This document shows positions 28,256-37,418 of a stretch of 63,579 nt of DNA, in pieces. Under the pieces are notes generated by a model. The model saw only the letters and a list, made by a program, of their open reading frames with translations, was not told the origin of the DNA and did no database searches. The position numbers were made by a program, and so were the translations under genes. The stretch is taken from NCBI GenBank assembly GCA_030740435.1, contig JASLXG010000228.1, forward strand, positions 1 to 63,579, written 5' to 3'. Positions within the stretch are counted from its first letter, which is position 1; each line of letters opens with the position of its first letter. This stretch comes from Alphaproteobacteria bacterium. GTDB lineage: Bacteria > Pseudomonadota > Alphaproteobacteria > UBA2966.

Positions 28256-28430
28256 CCGCGCTTGGCGACACGCCGACCTGCATCCTCGTTTCATGACGTG
28301 AGCGGAAAGGTTCTACGAGCGGATGCCAGAGGCATTCTGCTGTGATGATTTGCCGGCTCGCCCGGGCGGCGGCGGCGGGAAACGTCTCTTGGTGATCAAC
28401 CCTTGGGCACGACCGAGCGTCGGCACTTTA

Positions 28431-28646
28431 TCAAATGTCCGTATCTCCGGCCCAGTCGAGCATGGCCTGGCCCCACGCGCGCGCCGTTTCGGCGTCGATG
28501 TCGAGCACCGTGTGGCGCCGGCCTTCGCGCAGCCGCAGGCGCAACAGCCTGAGTTCGCCGGCCGCCAAATCCTCGAGGCGGATCTCGCGGCCGTAAGGGG
28601 CAGCGATGGTGGCTAGCGGCGCGGCGCTTTCGAAGCCCCCGCTCAT
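28431..28646 (-). CDS. Small conserved-looking protein of unknown function, 71 aa
   Basis: Not recognised with certainty. The protein (MSGGFESAAPLATIAAPYGR onward) is rich in Leu and Arg and has a recognisable ordered core, LRLREGRRHTVLDIDAETARAWG, but no signal, membrane segment or cysteine. Its ATG overlaps the stop of the upstream 63-aa gene (ATGA at 28643-28646), strong evidence that both are translated. It lies divergently upstream of dsrA, and such placement hints at a role linked to sulfur oxidation. No function is proposed. Confidence 0.6.
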   Translation of the reverse strand: MSGGFESAAPLATIAAPYGREIRLEDLAAGELRLLRLRLREGRRHTVLDIDAETARAWGQAMLDWAGDTDI

Positions 28647-28834
28647 CGCTCGTGCTCCGTGAAGGCGCTTTCCAGAACGAACTCCCGGTTTTCCGGCGTG
28701 TCGGCGTAGGGCGGGCGTTCGTCCATGGTCAGCAGGATCATGCCCTGGCGGCCCAGCGCCGCGACCACGCCGGCGAGTTCGTCGAAGTGCTCGAGGTCGC
28801 TGTGGGCCTTGACTATATGGCTGAGGTAAAGCAT
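28643..28834 (-). CDS. Small protein of unknown function, 63 aa, divergent from dsrA
   Basis: A 63-aa protein starting MLYLSHIVKAHSDLEHFDEL, with hydrophobic patches (VVAALGRQGMILLTMDERP) and no Cys. It could be a small ferredoxin-like-fold or ligand-binding protein, but this is only an impression. It is coupled to the 71-aa gene by an ATGA overlap. The 112-base gap to dsrA holds an AT-rich inverted repeat that could control both directions. Confidence 0.6.
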   Translation of the reverse strand: MLYLSHIVKAHSDLEHFDELAGVVAALGRQGMILLTMDERPPYADTPENREFVLESAFTEHER

Positions 28835-28900
28835 GGCTTCGTCTCGTGTTGCGGCGCAGGCTAATTAGGAAAATACTGTTATGCCTTGTCGCTTCCCATA

Positions 28901-28920
28901 ATATTAGCATAATGTAATAT
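28901..28920. promoter_or_regulatory. AT-rich inverted repeat ATATTA-N8-TAATAT upstream of dsrA
   Basis: Perfect 6-base arms in a conspicuously AT-rich stretch just before the strong AGGAGGG ribosome site of dsrA. Candidate operator or promoter element for the dsr operon and the divergent small genes. There is no dsr regulator gene in the window to assign to it. Confidence 0.45.
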
Positions 28921-28946
28921 ACAAGGCGCGAGGAGGGAGTTGAAGG

Positions 28947-30203
28947 GTGGCGAAAAAGAAACACGAAACACCGATGCTGGACGTTCTCGAAGACGGTCCC
29001 TGGCCGAGCTTCGTGACCGGACTCAAGCGCCTGGCCGGTGACGAGAAAAATCCCCAGGCCGGCATGATGAACGATCTGCTGGGCCAGCTAGAGCGTTCCT
29101 ACGAGACGCGCAAGGGTTTCTGGAAGGGCGGCACGGTCGGCGTCTACGGCTATGGCGGCGGCGTCATCCCGCGCTTTTCCGAGATCGCCGAGGACTACCC
29201 CGAATCGGCCGAGTTCCACACCCTTCGCATCCAGCCGCCGGCCGGCATGCACTACGACACGGCGACGCTGCGCAAGCTTTGCGACATCTGGGAGAAGCAC
29301 GGCTCAGGCCTGATCGCGCTGCACGGCCAGTCGGGCGACATCATGTTCCAGGGCTGCACCACGGAGAAAGTGCAAGAGGCCTTCGACGAGCTCAACGAGT
29401 TCGGCTTCGACATGGGCGGTGCCGGTCCGGCGCTGCGCACTTCCATGAGCTGCGTCGGCCACGCGCGCTGCGAACAAAGCTGCTACGACGAGGTGCGGGC
29501 GCACCGCAACATCATCAACGGGCTGATCGACGAAATGCACCGCCCGGCGCTGCCCTACAAGTTCAAATTCAAGTTCTCGGGCTGCGCCAACGACTGCGTC
29601 AACGCCATTCAACGCTCCGACTTCGCCGTCATCGGCACCTGGGCCGATGACATGCAGGTCGACCAGGGCGAAATCCAGGCCTACATCGAGAAGGCCGGGC
29701 GCAAGTATTTCATCGACAACGTCATCGCGCGCTGCCCGACCAATGCGCTCAGCCTCAACGACGACGACTCGCTCGACGTCGACAACCGCAGTTGCGTGCG
29801 CTGCATGCACTGCATCAACGTCTGCACCAAGGCCCTCAAGCCAGGATCCAAACGCGGCGTCACCATCCTCATCGGCGGCAAGCGCACCCTCAAGATCGGT
29901 GACCTCATGGGCAGCCTGGTAGTGCCCTTCATGCCACTGGAAACGGACGAGGATTTCGAGCGCCTGCAGGAGATGGCCGAGGAGACCATCGACTTCTTCG
30001 CCGAGAACGCGCTCGAGCACGAACGTATCGGCGAGTGCATCGACCGTATCGGCTTGGTGCCTTTCCTGGACGGCATCGGCCTCGAGGTCGACCCCAACAT
30101 GGTGGTTCATCCGCGCACCAACTCCTACGTCCGCACCGACGACTGGGACGAAGAGGCCGAGAAATGGCAGCAGCGCCGCGGTGGCGCCCAGGCGGCCGAG
30201 TAG
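28947..30203 (+). CDS. dsrA: Reverse-type dissimilatory sulfite reductase alpha subunit
   Basis: With DsrB forms the siroheme enzyme that, in sulfur oxidisers, converts sulfur carried on DsrC to sulfite in the cytoplasm. 418 aa from a GTG start preceded by AGGAGGGAG. The siroheme/[4Fe-4S] cysteines are seen as CVGHARC (C-x5-C) and CANDC (C-x3-C). An inserted ferredoxin domain has CVRCMHCINVC. Next to dsrEFH and dsrL, this belongs to the oxidative (rDsr) branch. First gene of a 13-gene operon. Confidence 0.97.
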   Translation: MAKKKHETPMLDVLEDGPWPSFVTGLKRLAGDEKNPQAGMMNDLLGQLERSYETRKGFWKGGTVGVYGYGGGVIPRFSEIAEDYPESAEFHTLRIQPPAGMHYDTATLRKLCDIWEKHGSGLIALHGQSGDIMFQGCTTEKVQEAFDELNEFGFDMGGAGPALRTSMSCVGHARCEQSCYDEVRAHRNIINGLIDEMHRPALPYKFKFKFSGCANDCVNAIQRSDFAVIGTWADDMQVDQGEIQAYIEKAGRKYFIDNVIARCPTNALSLNDDDSLDVDNRSCVRCMHCINVCTKALKPGSKRGVTILIGGKRTLKIGDLMGSLVVPFMPLETDEDFERLQEMAEETIDFFAENALEHERIGECIDRIGLVPFLDGIGLEVDPNMVVHPRTNSYVRTDDWDEEAEKWQQRRGGAQAAE

Positions 30204-30217
30204 GGGAGGGGAGAGGT

Positions 30218-31291
30218 ATGTCCGAAGCCCCCCGCGAAGCCATCGAAAGCGGCGTTCCCGATCCCTTCCCGCTGATGCACCCGCTGATGCAGAAGAATTA
30301 CGGCGACTGGACCTGGCACGACCGCCCCCGGCCCGGCGTGCTGCACCACGTGGCCCACTCCGGCGACCAGATCTGGACCGTGCGGGCCGGCACGCCGCGC
30401 CAGCTCGACGTCCACCGCATCCGCGAGCTTTGCGATATCGCCGACCAATATGCCGACGGCCACGTGCGCTTCACCTCGCGCAGCAACATCGAGTTCATGC
30501 TGGCCGAGGAAGGCCGCGTGGCGGCCCTGATCGACGAGCTCGAAGGCGCCGGCTATCCCGTCGGCGGCACCGGCAACTCGGTCTCCCAGATCAACCACAC
30601 CCAGGGCTGGCTGCACTGCGACATTCCCGGCACCGACGGCTCGGGTGTGGCCAAGGCGATTATGGACGAGCTCATCGACGAGTTCCGCAACGAGGGGATG
30701 CCCAACCGGGTGCGCCTCACCACCTCGTGCTGCCAGATCAACTGCGGCGGCCAGGGCGACATCGCCCTCAACATCCAGCACACCAAGCCGCCCAAGATCA
30801 ACCACGACCTGATCGCCGGTGTCTGCGAGCGCCCGGCCGTGGTGGCGCGCTGTCCGGTGGCGGCGATCCGTCCGGCCCTGGTCAACGGCAAGCCCTCGCT
30901 GGAGGTCGACGAGAAGAAGTGCATGTGCTGCGGCGCCTGCTATCCGCCCTGTCCGCCCATGCAGATCAACGACCCCGAGCACACCAAGCTGGCGATCTGG
31001 GTCGGTGGCAAGCATTCCAATGCGCGCTCAAAGCCCACCTTCCACAAGCTGGTGGCCGCCGGCATCGTCAACAACCCGCCGCGCTGGCCCGAGGCCGCCG
31101 CCATCGTCAAGCGCATCCTGGCCGCCTACAAGGCCGACGGCCGTGACTGGGAGCGCCTGGGCGAGTGGATCGAACGCATCGGCTGGCCACGCTTTTTCGA
31201 GCTCACCGAGATCCCCTTCACCAAGTACCACATCGACGACTGGCGCGGCGCCCGGGGCAGCCTCAACGCCTCGGCTCATGTCAGGTTCTAG
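30218..31291 (+). CDS. dsrB: Reverse-type dissimilatory sulfite reductase beta subunit
   Basis: Partner of DsrA; binds the catalytically active siroheme in known enzymes. 357 aa, with TTSCCQINCGGQGDIALN, the NIQHTKPPKINHD signature and ARCPVAAIRP, and a ferredoxin insert CMCCGACYPPC. The ATG at 30218 follows GGGGAGGGGAGAGG, an excellent ribosome site, 14 bases after the dsrA stop. The reading frame extends further upstream, but that part overlaps dsrA and is not homologous. Confidence 0.97.
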   Translation: MSEAPREAIESGVPDPFPLMHPLMQKNYGDWTWHDRPRPGVLHHVAHSGDQIWTVRAGTPRQLDVHRIRELCDIADQYADGHVRFTSRSNIEFMLAEEGRVAALIDELEGAGYPVGGTGNSVSQINHTQGWLHCDIPGTDGSGVAKAIMDELIDEFRNEGMPNRVRLTTSCCQINCGGQGDIALNIQHTKPPKINHDLIAGVCERPAVVARCPVAAIRPALVNGKPSLEVDEKKCMCCGACYPPCPPMQINDPEHTKLAIWVGGKHSNARSKPTFHKLVAAGIVNNPPRWPEAAAIVKRILAAYKADGRDWERLGEWIERIGWPRFFELTEIPFTKYHIDDWRGARGSLNASAHVRF

Positions 31292-31304
31292 TTAGGAAAC
31301 CTCC

Positions 31305-31664
31305 ATGGACTTCGGAATCCTCGTCAACGAAGGCCCGTTTACCCACCAGGCTGCCGATACGGCCTACCATTTCGCCAAGGCGGCGCTGGCCAAGGGACAC
31401 AAAGTGAGCCGTGTGTTTTTCTTTCACGACGGCGTCAACACCTCGAACAAGCTGATGGAGCCGCAGGTCGACGACCGCAACCTGATGAAGTTGTGGTCGG
31501 AACTGGCTGCCGAGCACGATCTCGACTTGGTGGTCTGCGTGGCGGCGGCGCTGAGGCGCGGCCTCAAGGAGGAGATCCTGGCCGCCGGCTTCCGCATCTC
31601 GGGCCTGGGCCAGCTCATCGAGACCGGCATCCAGGCCGACCGCCTGGTGGTTTTCGGCGATTGA
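31305..31664 (+). CDS. dsrE: Sulfur-relay protein DsrE
   Basis: Subunit of the DsrE2F2H2 sulfurtransferase that passes sulfane sulfur toward DsrC. 119 aa, with the active-site Cys78 (LVVCVAAALRRG) at the same number as in Allochromatium. DsrEFH is a marker of sulfur-oxidising rather than sulfite-reducing dsr clusters. It sits 13 bases after dsrB. Confidence 0.96.
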   Translation: MDFGILVNEGPFTHQAADTAYHFAKAALAKGHKVSRVFFFHDGVNTSNKLMEPQVDDRNLMKLWSELAAEHDLDLVVCVAAALRRGLKEEILAAGFRISGLGQLIETGIQADRLVVFGD

Positions 31665-31685
31665 CTTGATTTGCGGGAGAGGAAG

Positions 31686-32084
31686 ATGAGCGAAACGGAA
31701 CCTTGGGAGGAAGGCGAAGGCGGTGTCGTCAAGCGCTTCCTCTATGTCAACCGCAAGGCGCCCTACGGCACCATCTATGCCCTGGAATGCCTGGAGATGG
31801 TACTGATCGCGGCTGCCTTCGACCAGGACGTCAGTGTCGTCTTCATGGACGACGGCGTTTACCAGATCAAGAAGGACCAGGACACCGAGGCCATCAACAT
31901 GAAGAACTTCTCGCCCACCTACAGGGCGCTCGATGACTACGACGTGGAAAAGCTCTACGTCTGCCGGCGCTCGATGGAGGAACGCGGGCTTTCGCCCGAC
32001 GACCTGGTGGTGCCGGTCGAGGTCCTTGAGACCGAGGCGCTCAGGGCGCTGATGGCCGAACAGGACGTGGTCCTGAGTTCCTAG
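31686..32084 (+). CDS. dsrF: Sulfur-relay protein DsrF
   Basis: Structural partner in the DsrEFH hexamer, 132 aa, of the same fold (LYVNRKAPYGTIYALECLEM, then VVFMDDGVYQIKKDQDT). Its cysteines (in ALECLEM and LYVCRRS) are not the relay cysteines known from DsrE and DsrH. The ATG at 31686 follows GGGAGAGGAAG, 21 bases after dsrE. The first 13 residues (MSETEPWEEGEGG) are an acidic extension compared with the core fold. Confidence 0.95.
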   Translation: MSETEPWEEGEGGVVKRFLYVNRKAPYGTIYALECLEMVLIAAAFDQDVSVVFMDDGVYQIKKDQDTEAINMKNFSPTYRALDDYDVEKLYVCRRSMEERGLSPDDLVVPVEVLETEALRALMAEQDVVLSS

Positions 32085-32105
32085 GCCAAATGTAGGGATC
32101 AAGAC

Positions 32106-32414
32106 ATGCCAATGCTGCACACCGTCAACAAGTCGCCCTATGAACGCAAGGCACTGGAACGCTGCCTCGAATTCGCCGAAGACGGCGCCGCCGTCTTGCT
32201 CATCGAGGACGGCGTCTATGCCGCCGATGGCGCCGGCGCCGCGGCCGGGCCTCTGGGCCAGGCCATGGGGCGTCTTAAGGTCTATGTGCTGGGTCCCGAC
32301 TTGGCCGCCCGTGGCCTGGCCGAGGATCGCCTGCTCGAGGGCGTCGCCGTGGTCGACTACGGGGGCTTCGTCGATCTGGCGGCGGAGCATTCCGCCGTTC
32401 ATTCATGGTTATAA
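32106..32414 (+). CDS. dsrH: Sulfur-relay protein DsrH
   Basis: Third subunit of DsrEFH, 102 aa. It begins MPMLHTVNKSPYERKALERC, so the conserved Cys20 of DsrH/TusB is present. The partners dsrE, dsrF and dsrC lie immediately on either side, as in Allochromatium. Confidence 0.95.
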   Translation: MPMLHTVNKSPYERKALERCLEFAEDGAAVLLIEDGVYAADGAGAAAGPLGQAMGRLKVYVLGPDLAARGLAEDRLLEGVAVVDYGGFVDLAAEHSAVHSWL

Positions 32415-32444
32415 TGGGCAATCTAAGAAGGAGGTAAGGGGAAC

Positions 32445-32777
32445 ATGGCTTACGAACTCAACGGCGCCACCGTCGAGGCTGACGAGGAGGGCTACCTGCA
32501 GGACATCGGCCTCTGGAACGAGGAATTGGCGGGCCTGATCGCCGAGGACGAAAAGATCGAAATGTCCGAGGATCACTGGCAGGTCGTCAATTTCCTGCGC
32601 GATTATTACGATGAATACCAGATCGCGCCGGCGGTCAGGGTGCTGACCAAGGCCATCGGCAAGAAGCTGGGCAAGGACAAAGGGAACAGCAAGTACCTCT
32701 ATGCCCTCTTCCCCTACGGCCCGGCCAAACAGGCCTGCAAGATCGCCGGCCTGCCCAAGCCCACCGGCTGCATCTAG
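32445..32777 (+). CDS. dsrC: Sulfur carrier DsrC (TusE family)
   Basis: Small soluble carrier that holds sulfur on its C-terminal arm between DsrEFH, DsrAB and DsrMKJOP. 110 aa, with both redox cysteines present: Cys98 and the penultimate Cys109 in CKIAGLPKPTGCI. Two cysteines define true DsrC, as opposed to TusE with only one. AAGGAGG precedes the ATG. The gap of 71 bases to dsrM is the longest in the operon and could hold an internal promoter or processing site, since DsrC is usually needed in excess. Confidence 0.97.
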   Translation: MAYELNGATVEADEEGYLQDIGLWNEELAGLIAEDEKIEMSEDHWQVVNFLRDYYDEYQIAPAVRVLTKAIGKKLGKDKGNSKYLYALFPYGPAKQACKIAGLPKPTGCI

Positions 32778-32848
32778 CCAGCCAGCTCGCTGGCCTTTTG
32801 TTGTTGCTGGGTGCCGCCGTTAGAGGCGGTTCCGGTTGAGGGCGTGCG

Positions 32849-33565
32849 ATGACGGTACTTGGGGTTATTTTCGCACTTCTGCTGTATGCCGCCACCTTGA
32901 TTTTGCTGGCCGGGCTGGGGCGCAAGATCGTGGCCTACTGGCGGGCGCCGGCGCCGCTCAAGATCCCCACCATGCCGGCGCCGCTGGGGCGCTCGGGGGT
33001 GGTGCTCAGGCTGGGTCGCGAAGTGGTGCTCTTTGAGAGCCTGTTCAAATCCAACAAATGGCTGTGGATCTTCGGCTGGGCCTTCCATGCGGCGCTGCTG
33101 CTGGCGCTTTTGCGCCATGGCCGCTATTTCGTCGAGCCGGTGGGGTTTTTGTTGACCAGGCTGCAGCCTTTCGGTGAATACGCCGGCTTCGCCATGGTGC
33201 TGGCGCTGCTCGGCCTCTTGGCCCGGCGCCTGGTACTGGCCCGGGTGCGTTTCATCAGCGCGCCATCGGATTACCTGATGCTGCTGCTGATCATCGCCAT
33301 TGGCGTGAGCGGGCTTTTCATGCGCTACGTGGCACGCACCGACATCGTGGCGCTGAAGGCCTTCACGCTGGGCCTGGTGCGCTTCGACTGGCAGCCGCTG
33401 CCGGCCGATCCGGTGCTGCTGGTGCATCTTTTCCTGGTGGCGCTGCTGATGGCCGTGTTGCCCTTTTCCAAGCTATTGCACATTCCCGGCCTGTTTTTCA
33501 GCCCCAGTCGCAACCAGGCCGACGATGCCCGCGAGCGGCGCCATGCCCCGGAGGCGGTCCGATGA
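32849..33565 (+). CDS. dsrM: DsrM, membrane cytochrome b subunit of DsrMKJOP
   Basis: NarI-like integral membrane subunit, 238 aa, with about five to six helices starting MTVLGVIFALLLYAATLILL and several His that can bind two b hemes (WAFHAALLLALLRHGRYF, VHLFLVALL, LLHIPGLFF). Passes electrons between the quinone pool and DsrK. The stop overlaps the dsrK start (ATGA at 33562). Confidence 0.95.
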   Translation: MTVLGVIFALLLYAATLILLAGLGRKIVAYWRAPAPLKIPTMPAPLGRSGVVLRLGREVVLFESLFKSNKWLWIFGWAFHAALLLALLRHGRYFVEPVGFLLTRLQPFGEYAGFAMVLALLGLLARRLVLARVRFISAPSDYLMLLLIIAIGVSGLFMRYVARTDIVALKAFTLGLVRFDWQPLPADPVLLVHLFLVALLMAVLPFSKLLHIPGLFFSPSRNQADDARERRHAPEAVR

Positions 33566-35052
33566 ACGACTTCGTGACGCCCGAAGTGGGCGAATTCATC
33601 GAGACCCCGGAAATCGAGTCCGGTGCCATGGCCCACAGCCAGCCCTTCGTGGCGGCGGCCGAGCACCAGGAGGCCCTGGGCTTTCCCGGCGAGCTGGTCG
33701 AGGACTGGCAGCAGAAGGCCATCGTCCGCCTGGGCGAGTTGCTTAAGGAAAACCGCGGCCTCGGGGTCTTTCTCGATAGTTGCGTGAAATGCGGCGCCTG
33801 CACCGACAAGTGCCACTATTTCCTCGGCACCGGCGATCCCCTGAACATGCCGGTGGCGCGCCAGGACCTGTTGCGCCAGGTCTATCGCCGCCATTTCACC
33901 GTTGCCGGCAAGCTGTTGCCCGGGCTGGTGGGAGCGGCCGAGCTGACGCGCGAACGGCTGGACGACTGGTACCGTTACTTCCACCAGTGCTCGCAGTGCC
34001 GGCGCTGCTCCGTCTTTTGCCCCTACGGCATCGACACGGCCGAAATCTCCATGGCGGCTCGCGAGATCATGGATTGCATTGGCCTGGGCCAGAAATATTC
34101 CAACGAGATCATCGCCAAGGTGCACAAGATCGGCAACAACCTGGGCCTTCCGCAACCGGCGCTGGTCGACACGCTGGAGGGCCTGGAAGAGGACATCGAG
34201 GACGAAACCGGCGTTGCCGTGCGCATCCCGGTGGACGAGAAAGGCGCCGACGTGCTGGTGATCACGCCCAGCGCCGATTTCTTCTCCGAGCCCCACGTTG
34301 ATGGCCTAATGGGTTACGCCAAGGTCTTCCACCAGGCCGGCATCAGCTGGACGCTGAGCTCGGCTGCTTCCGAGGCCGCCAATTTTGCTCTGTTCATCGG
34401 CTCGCAGCGCCAGATGCAAGAGGTCGCCATGCGCATCCGCGATGCCGCCCTCGAGCTCGGCGTCAAGCGCCTGGTGGTGGGAGAGTGCGGCCATGCCTGG
34501 CGCGTCGCCTACAGTTTCTGGAACACCCTGGTCGGGCCTTTCGATTTCCTCGATCGTGATTTTCCCGCGCCGCAGCACATCTGCGAGATGACTTATGACC
34601 TTATCGAACGCGGTGCGCTGAAGCTCGACCCCGAGGCCAACGACGACAAGGTCGTGACCTTTCACGATTCCTGCAACGTGGCGAGAGCCTCGCGCATGGG
34701 CGGCTGGCCCGGTGGGCAATTCCATATCCCTCGGGCCATCCTGCGCGCCTCGGTCAACAATTTCGTCGACATGGCCGAAGAGACCATCGGCGAGGCCACG
34801 TACTGCTGCGGCGGCGGCGGCGGCCTCTTGACCGACGACCTGACCGAGCTGCGCGTCAAGGGCGCCTACCCCCGCATGCAGGCCCTGCAGCGCGTCATCG
34901 AAGACCACGGCGTCACCCACTTGGCCGCCATTTGCGCCATCTGCAAGAGCCAGTTCAGCAAGGTGCTGCCCTACTACGGCCATGACATGGACATGATCGT
35001 CGGCGTGCATCAGCTGCTCTCGAACGCCATCCAGCTTGGTGGCGAACAGTAG
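33562..35052 (+). CDS. dsrK: DsrK, HdrD-like iron-sulfur subunit of DsrMKJOP
   Basis: Cytoplasmic catalytic subunit, 496 aa, related to heterodisulfide reductase HdrD; thought to act on the DsrC disulfide or trisulfide. Two cubane motifs are CVKCGACTDKC (from residue 74) and CSQCRRCSVFC. CCG-type motifs for the special catalytic cluster appear as YCCGGGGG and in the DSCN segment. It is coupled to dsrM by a 4-base overlap. Confidence 0.96.
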   Translation: MNDFVTPEVGEFIETPEIESGAMAHSQPFVAAAEHQEALGFPGELVEDWQQKAIVRLGELLKENRGLGVFLDSCVKCGACTDKCHYFLGTGDPLNMPVARQDLLRQVYRRHFTVAGKLLPGLVGAAELTRERLDDWYRYFHQCSQCRRCSVFCPYGIDTAEISMAAREIMDCIGLGQKYSNEIIAKVHKIGNNLGLPQPALVDTLEGLEEDIEDETGVAVRIPVDEKGADVLVITPSADFFSEPHVDGLMGYAKVFHQAGISWTLSSAASEAANFALFIGSQRQMQEVAMRIRDAALELGVKRLVVGECGHAWRVAYSFWNTLVGPFDFLDRDFPAPQHICEMTYDLIERGALKLDPEANDDKVVTFHDSCNVARASRMGGWPGGQFHIPRAILRASVNNFVDMAEETIGEATYCCGGGGGLLTDDLTELRVKGAYPRMQALQRVIEDHGVTHLAAICAICKSQFSKVLPYYGHDMDMIVGVHQLLSNAIQLGGEQ

Positions 35053-35073
35053 TCACGAGATTCGAGGAAAGAC

Positions 35074-37035
35074 ATGGACGACAAGGTCGATACGGAACTC
35101 GCCGCCCGCACGGCACGGCGCTACCAGGACGGCGACGACGCGCCGGGGCCGCTGGACGAGCAGATCTTCATTGCCGACTATTCCCACAAGTGCCCCGTCT
35201 ACGTCCACCGCACGCCGCCCTGCCAGGGCAGTTGCCCGGCCGGCGAGGACATCCGCGGCTGGCTGCAGATCGTGCGCGGTATCGAAAAATCGGGCGCCGA
35301 ATCAGATGACGACAGCGATTGGCAGGAATACGCCTTCCGCCGCCTGACCGCATCCAATCCCTTTCCCGCCATCATGGGCCGGGTCTGCCCGGCGCCCTGC
35401 GAGGACGGCTGCAACCGCAACGAGGTCGAGGAACAGGTCGGCATCAATGCGGTCGAGCACTTCATCGGCGACAGCGGCATCGAGCGCGGATTTGGGCTCG
35501 GTGAGGCGGGCGCCGATACGGGCAAGAAAGTCGCCATCATCGGCGGCGGACCGGCCGGCCTGGCGGCGGCCTACCAGTTGCGCCGCCGCGGCCACGGCTG
35601 CACCGTCTTCGACGACCACGCCGACCTGGGCGGCATGATGCGCTATGGCATCCCCGGCTACCGCACGCCGCGCGACGTCATCGATGCCGAGATCAAGCGC
35701 ATCACCGATATGGGCGTCGAGATCCGTCTCCAAACCCGGGTCGGCGTCGACGTCACGCTGGAGACCATCGAGAACGACTATGACGCCATCCTGGTGGCCA
35801 TCGGCGCCCAGGCCGGCACGGCGCTGCCGGTGCCGGGCGGCGAGGCGCCCAACGTCATCTCCGGGATCTCGTTCCTTGCCGCCTTCAACGAGAACCGCCT
35901 GATGCACGCCGCCCAGCGGGTGCTGGTGATCGGCGGCGGCGACACCGCCATGGACGTGGCGGCGGTGGCGCGCCGCATCGGCCACATCGAAAACGTGGCC
36001 GAGAAAGACCGCGTCGAGCACGTCATCATGGGCCACACGGCCCACGACGTGGCCACCGTGGCCAAGCGCCAGGGCGCCGAGGTCACCATCGTTTACCGCC
36101 GCCCCATTGAGCGCGCCCCGGCGGCCAAGATGGAGATCGAGCACGTGCGCCAGGAAGGCGTCGAGATCCGCACCTGCCTGGCCCCGGTCGAGGCGGTGCT
36201 GGGCCCCGACGGCCGGGCCACGGCGCTGCGCGTCATCGAAGTGGAGTGGGAAGACAATAAGAAAATGACGGCCAAGGAGGGCTCCGAGTTCGACATCCCC
36301 TGCGATCTGATCGTGCCGGCGCTGGGCCAGGTCGGCGACTTTCGCGGCATGGAGGGTCTGGCCAACGAGCGCGGCCTGGTCGATGCCGACAAGAACTTCC
36401 AGGTGCCCGATAAGCCCGGTTACTTCGTCGCCGGCGACATCGTCAATCCCCACCTTTTGACCACCGCCGTGGGCCAGGCCACGGTGGCCGTCGAGAGCAT
36501 CGAGCGCTACTTGCAAGGCGAAGAAGTGGGGCGCCGGCCCAAGGTCGAGGTGCGGCACTTCGATCTTTTGCAGAAACTGCACGAGGGCCAGCTCGAGCCC
36601 GAGGCTTTCGAGCCCGGCGAGGTGCGCGGTACCGACGCCGCCAATTTCGCCGTGCACAATTACGAGAACCGCTCGTTCCAGGAGATCATCCCGGCCGACC
36701 AGCTCTTTCTCGGCCACTGGGACACGGTGCCGCGCAACCGGCGTAGCGAGATCGAGATCGGCACCGAGGCCGTTCTCGGCCATTTCTCCGAACGCATCAG
36801 CGGCCTTGACGAAGCCGCCGTCAAGGCCGAGGCCGAGCGCTGCATGAGCTGCGGCATGTGCTTCGAATGCGACAACTGCGTCGTCTTCTGCCCCCAGGTC
36901 GCGGTCAAGCGCTCGAAGCGCGGCGAGAGCACCATGGGGCGCTACGTCTACACCGACTATTCGCGCTGCATCGGCTGCCACATCTGCGCCGACGTCTGCC
37001 CCTCGGGTTACATTCAGATGGGGCTGGGGGAGTAA
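35074..37035 (+). CDS. dsrL: DsrL, NAD(P)H:acceptor iron-sulfur flavoprotein
   Basis: GltD-like flavoprotein, 653 aa, essential for sulfur oxidation in Allochromatium, where it partners DsrAB and links it to NAD(P)+. Domains in order: N-terminal Fe-S region (CQGSCPAGEDIRGW, CPAPCEDGC), FAD site IIGGGPAGLAAAYQ near residue 151, NAD(P)H site VIGGGDTAMDVAA, then a C-terminal ferredoxin with CMSCGMCFECDNC and CIGCHICADVCPSG. It marks the cluster as oxidative. It starts 21 bases after dsrK. Confidence 0.96.
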   Translation: MDDKVDTELAARTARRYQDGDDAPGPLDEQIFIADYSHKCPVYVHRTPPCQGSCPAGEDIRGWLQIVRGIEKSGAESDDDSDWQEYAFRRLTASNPFPAIMGRVCPAPCEDGCNRNEVEEQVGINAVEHFIGDSGIERGFGLGEAGADTGKKVAIIGGGPAGLAAAYQLRRRGHGCTVFDDHADLGGMMRYGIPGYRTPRDVIDAEIKRITDMGVEIRLQTRVGVDVTLETIENDYDAILVAIGAQAGTALPVPGGEAPNVISGISFLAAFNENRLMHAAQRVLVIGGGDTAMDVAAVARRIGHIENVAEKDRVEHVIMGHTAHDVATVAKRQGAEVTIVYRRPIERAPAAKMEIEHVRQEGVEIRTCLAPVEAVLGPDGRATALRVIEVEWEDNKKMTAKEGSEFDIPCDLIVPALGQVGDFRGMEGLANERGLVDADKNFQVPDKPGYFVAGDIVNPHLLTTAVGQATVAVESIERYLQGEEVGRRPKVEVRHFDLLQKLHEGQLEPEAFEPGEVRGTDAANFAVHNYENRSFQEIIPADQLFLGHWDTVPRNRRSEIEIGTEAVLGHFSERISGLDEAAVKAEAERCMSCGMCFECDNCVVFCPQVAVKRSKRGESTMGRYVYTDYSRCIGCHICADVCPSGYIQMGLGE

Positions 37036-37037
37036 TC

Positions 37038-37418
37038 ATGCCGCTGCGGCTCGGCGCCTGGCTTTTCGTGCTGCTGCTGGTCCTGCCGGCAGCGGCCGGC
37101 GAAAGGGTGCCGCGGCCCGAGCCGCCGCGCGGCCGGGGCGAGGCCTGTGTCGCCGAGGTGGATTACATGCGCCGCTTCCACGGCGACGAGCTTAGGCGCC
37201 AGCGCGACCAGACCCTGCGTCTGGGCATCCGAGGCGGCAAGTATAGCCTGGCCGGCTGTCTCGACTGCCACGCCGTCAAGGACGCCCATGCCCAGCCCGT
37301 GGGCTACGACGACCCGCGGCATTTCTGCCAGTCCTGCCACGGCTATGCCGCCGTGCGCATCGATTGCTTCGATTGCCATTCGGCCAAGCCGGATCAGCGG
37401 GCGGGGAGGGCACAGTGA
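37038..37418 (+). CDS. dsrJ: DsrJ, triheme cytochrome c of DsrMKJOP
   Basis: Periplasmic triheme cytochrome c, 126 aa, with an N-terminal signal or anchor helix (LGAWLFVLLLVLPAAAGE). Three CxxCH sites are CLDCH, CQSCH and CFDCH. Known DsrJ has unusual mixed heme ligation; an upstream Cys in GEACVAEVD could be the distal ligand, an inference. ATG 37038 follows dsrL by 2 bases. Confidence 0.95.
   Translation: MPLRLGAWLFVLLLVLPAAAGERVPRPEPPRGRGEACVAEVDYMRRFHGDELRRQRDQTLRLGIRGGKYSLAGCLDCHAVKDAHAQPVGYDDPRHFCQSCHGYAAVRIDCFDCHSAKPDQRAGRAQ

Noticed and set aside
28947-31291. Sulfate/sulfite-reducing Dsr system
   Set aside because: dsrEFH and dsrL are markers of the oxidative pathway, and dsrD, typical of reducers, is absent.
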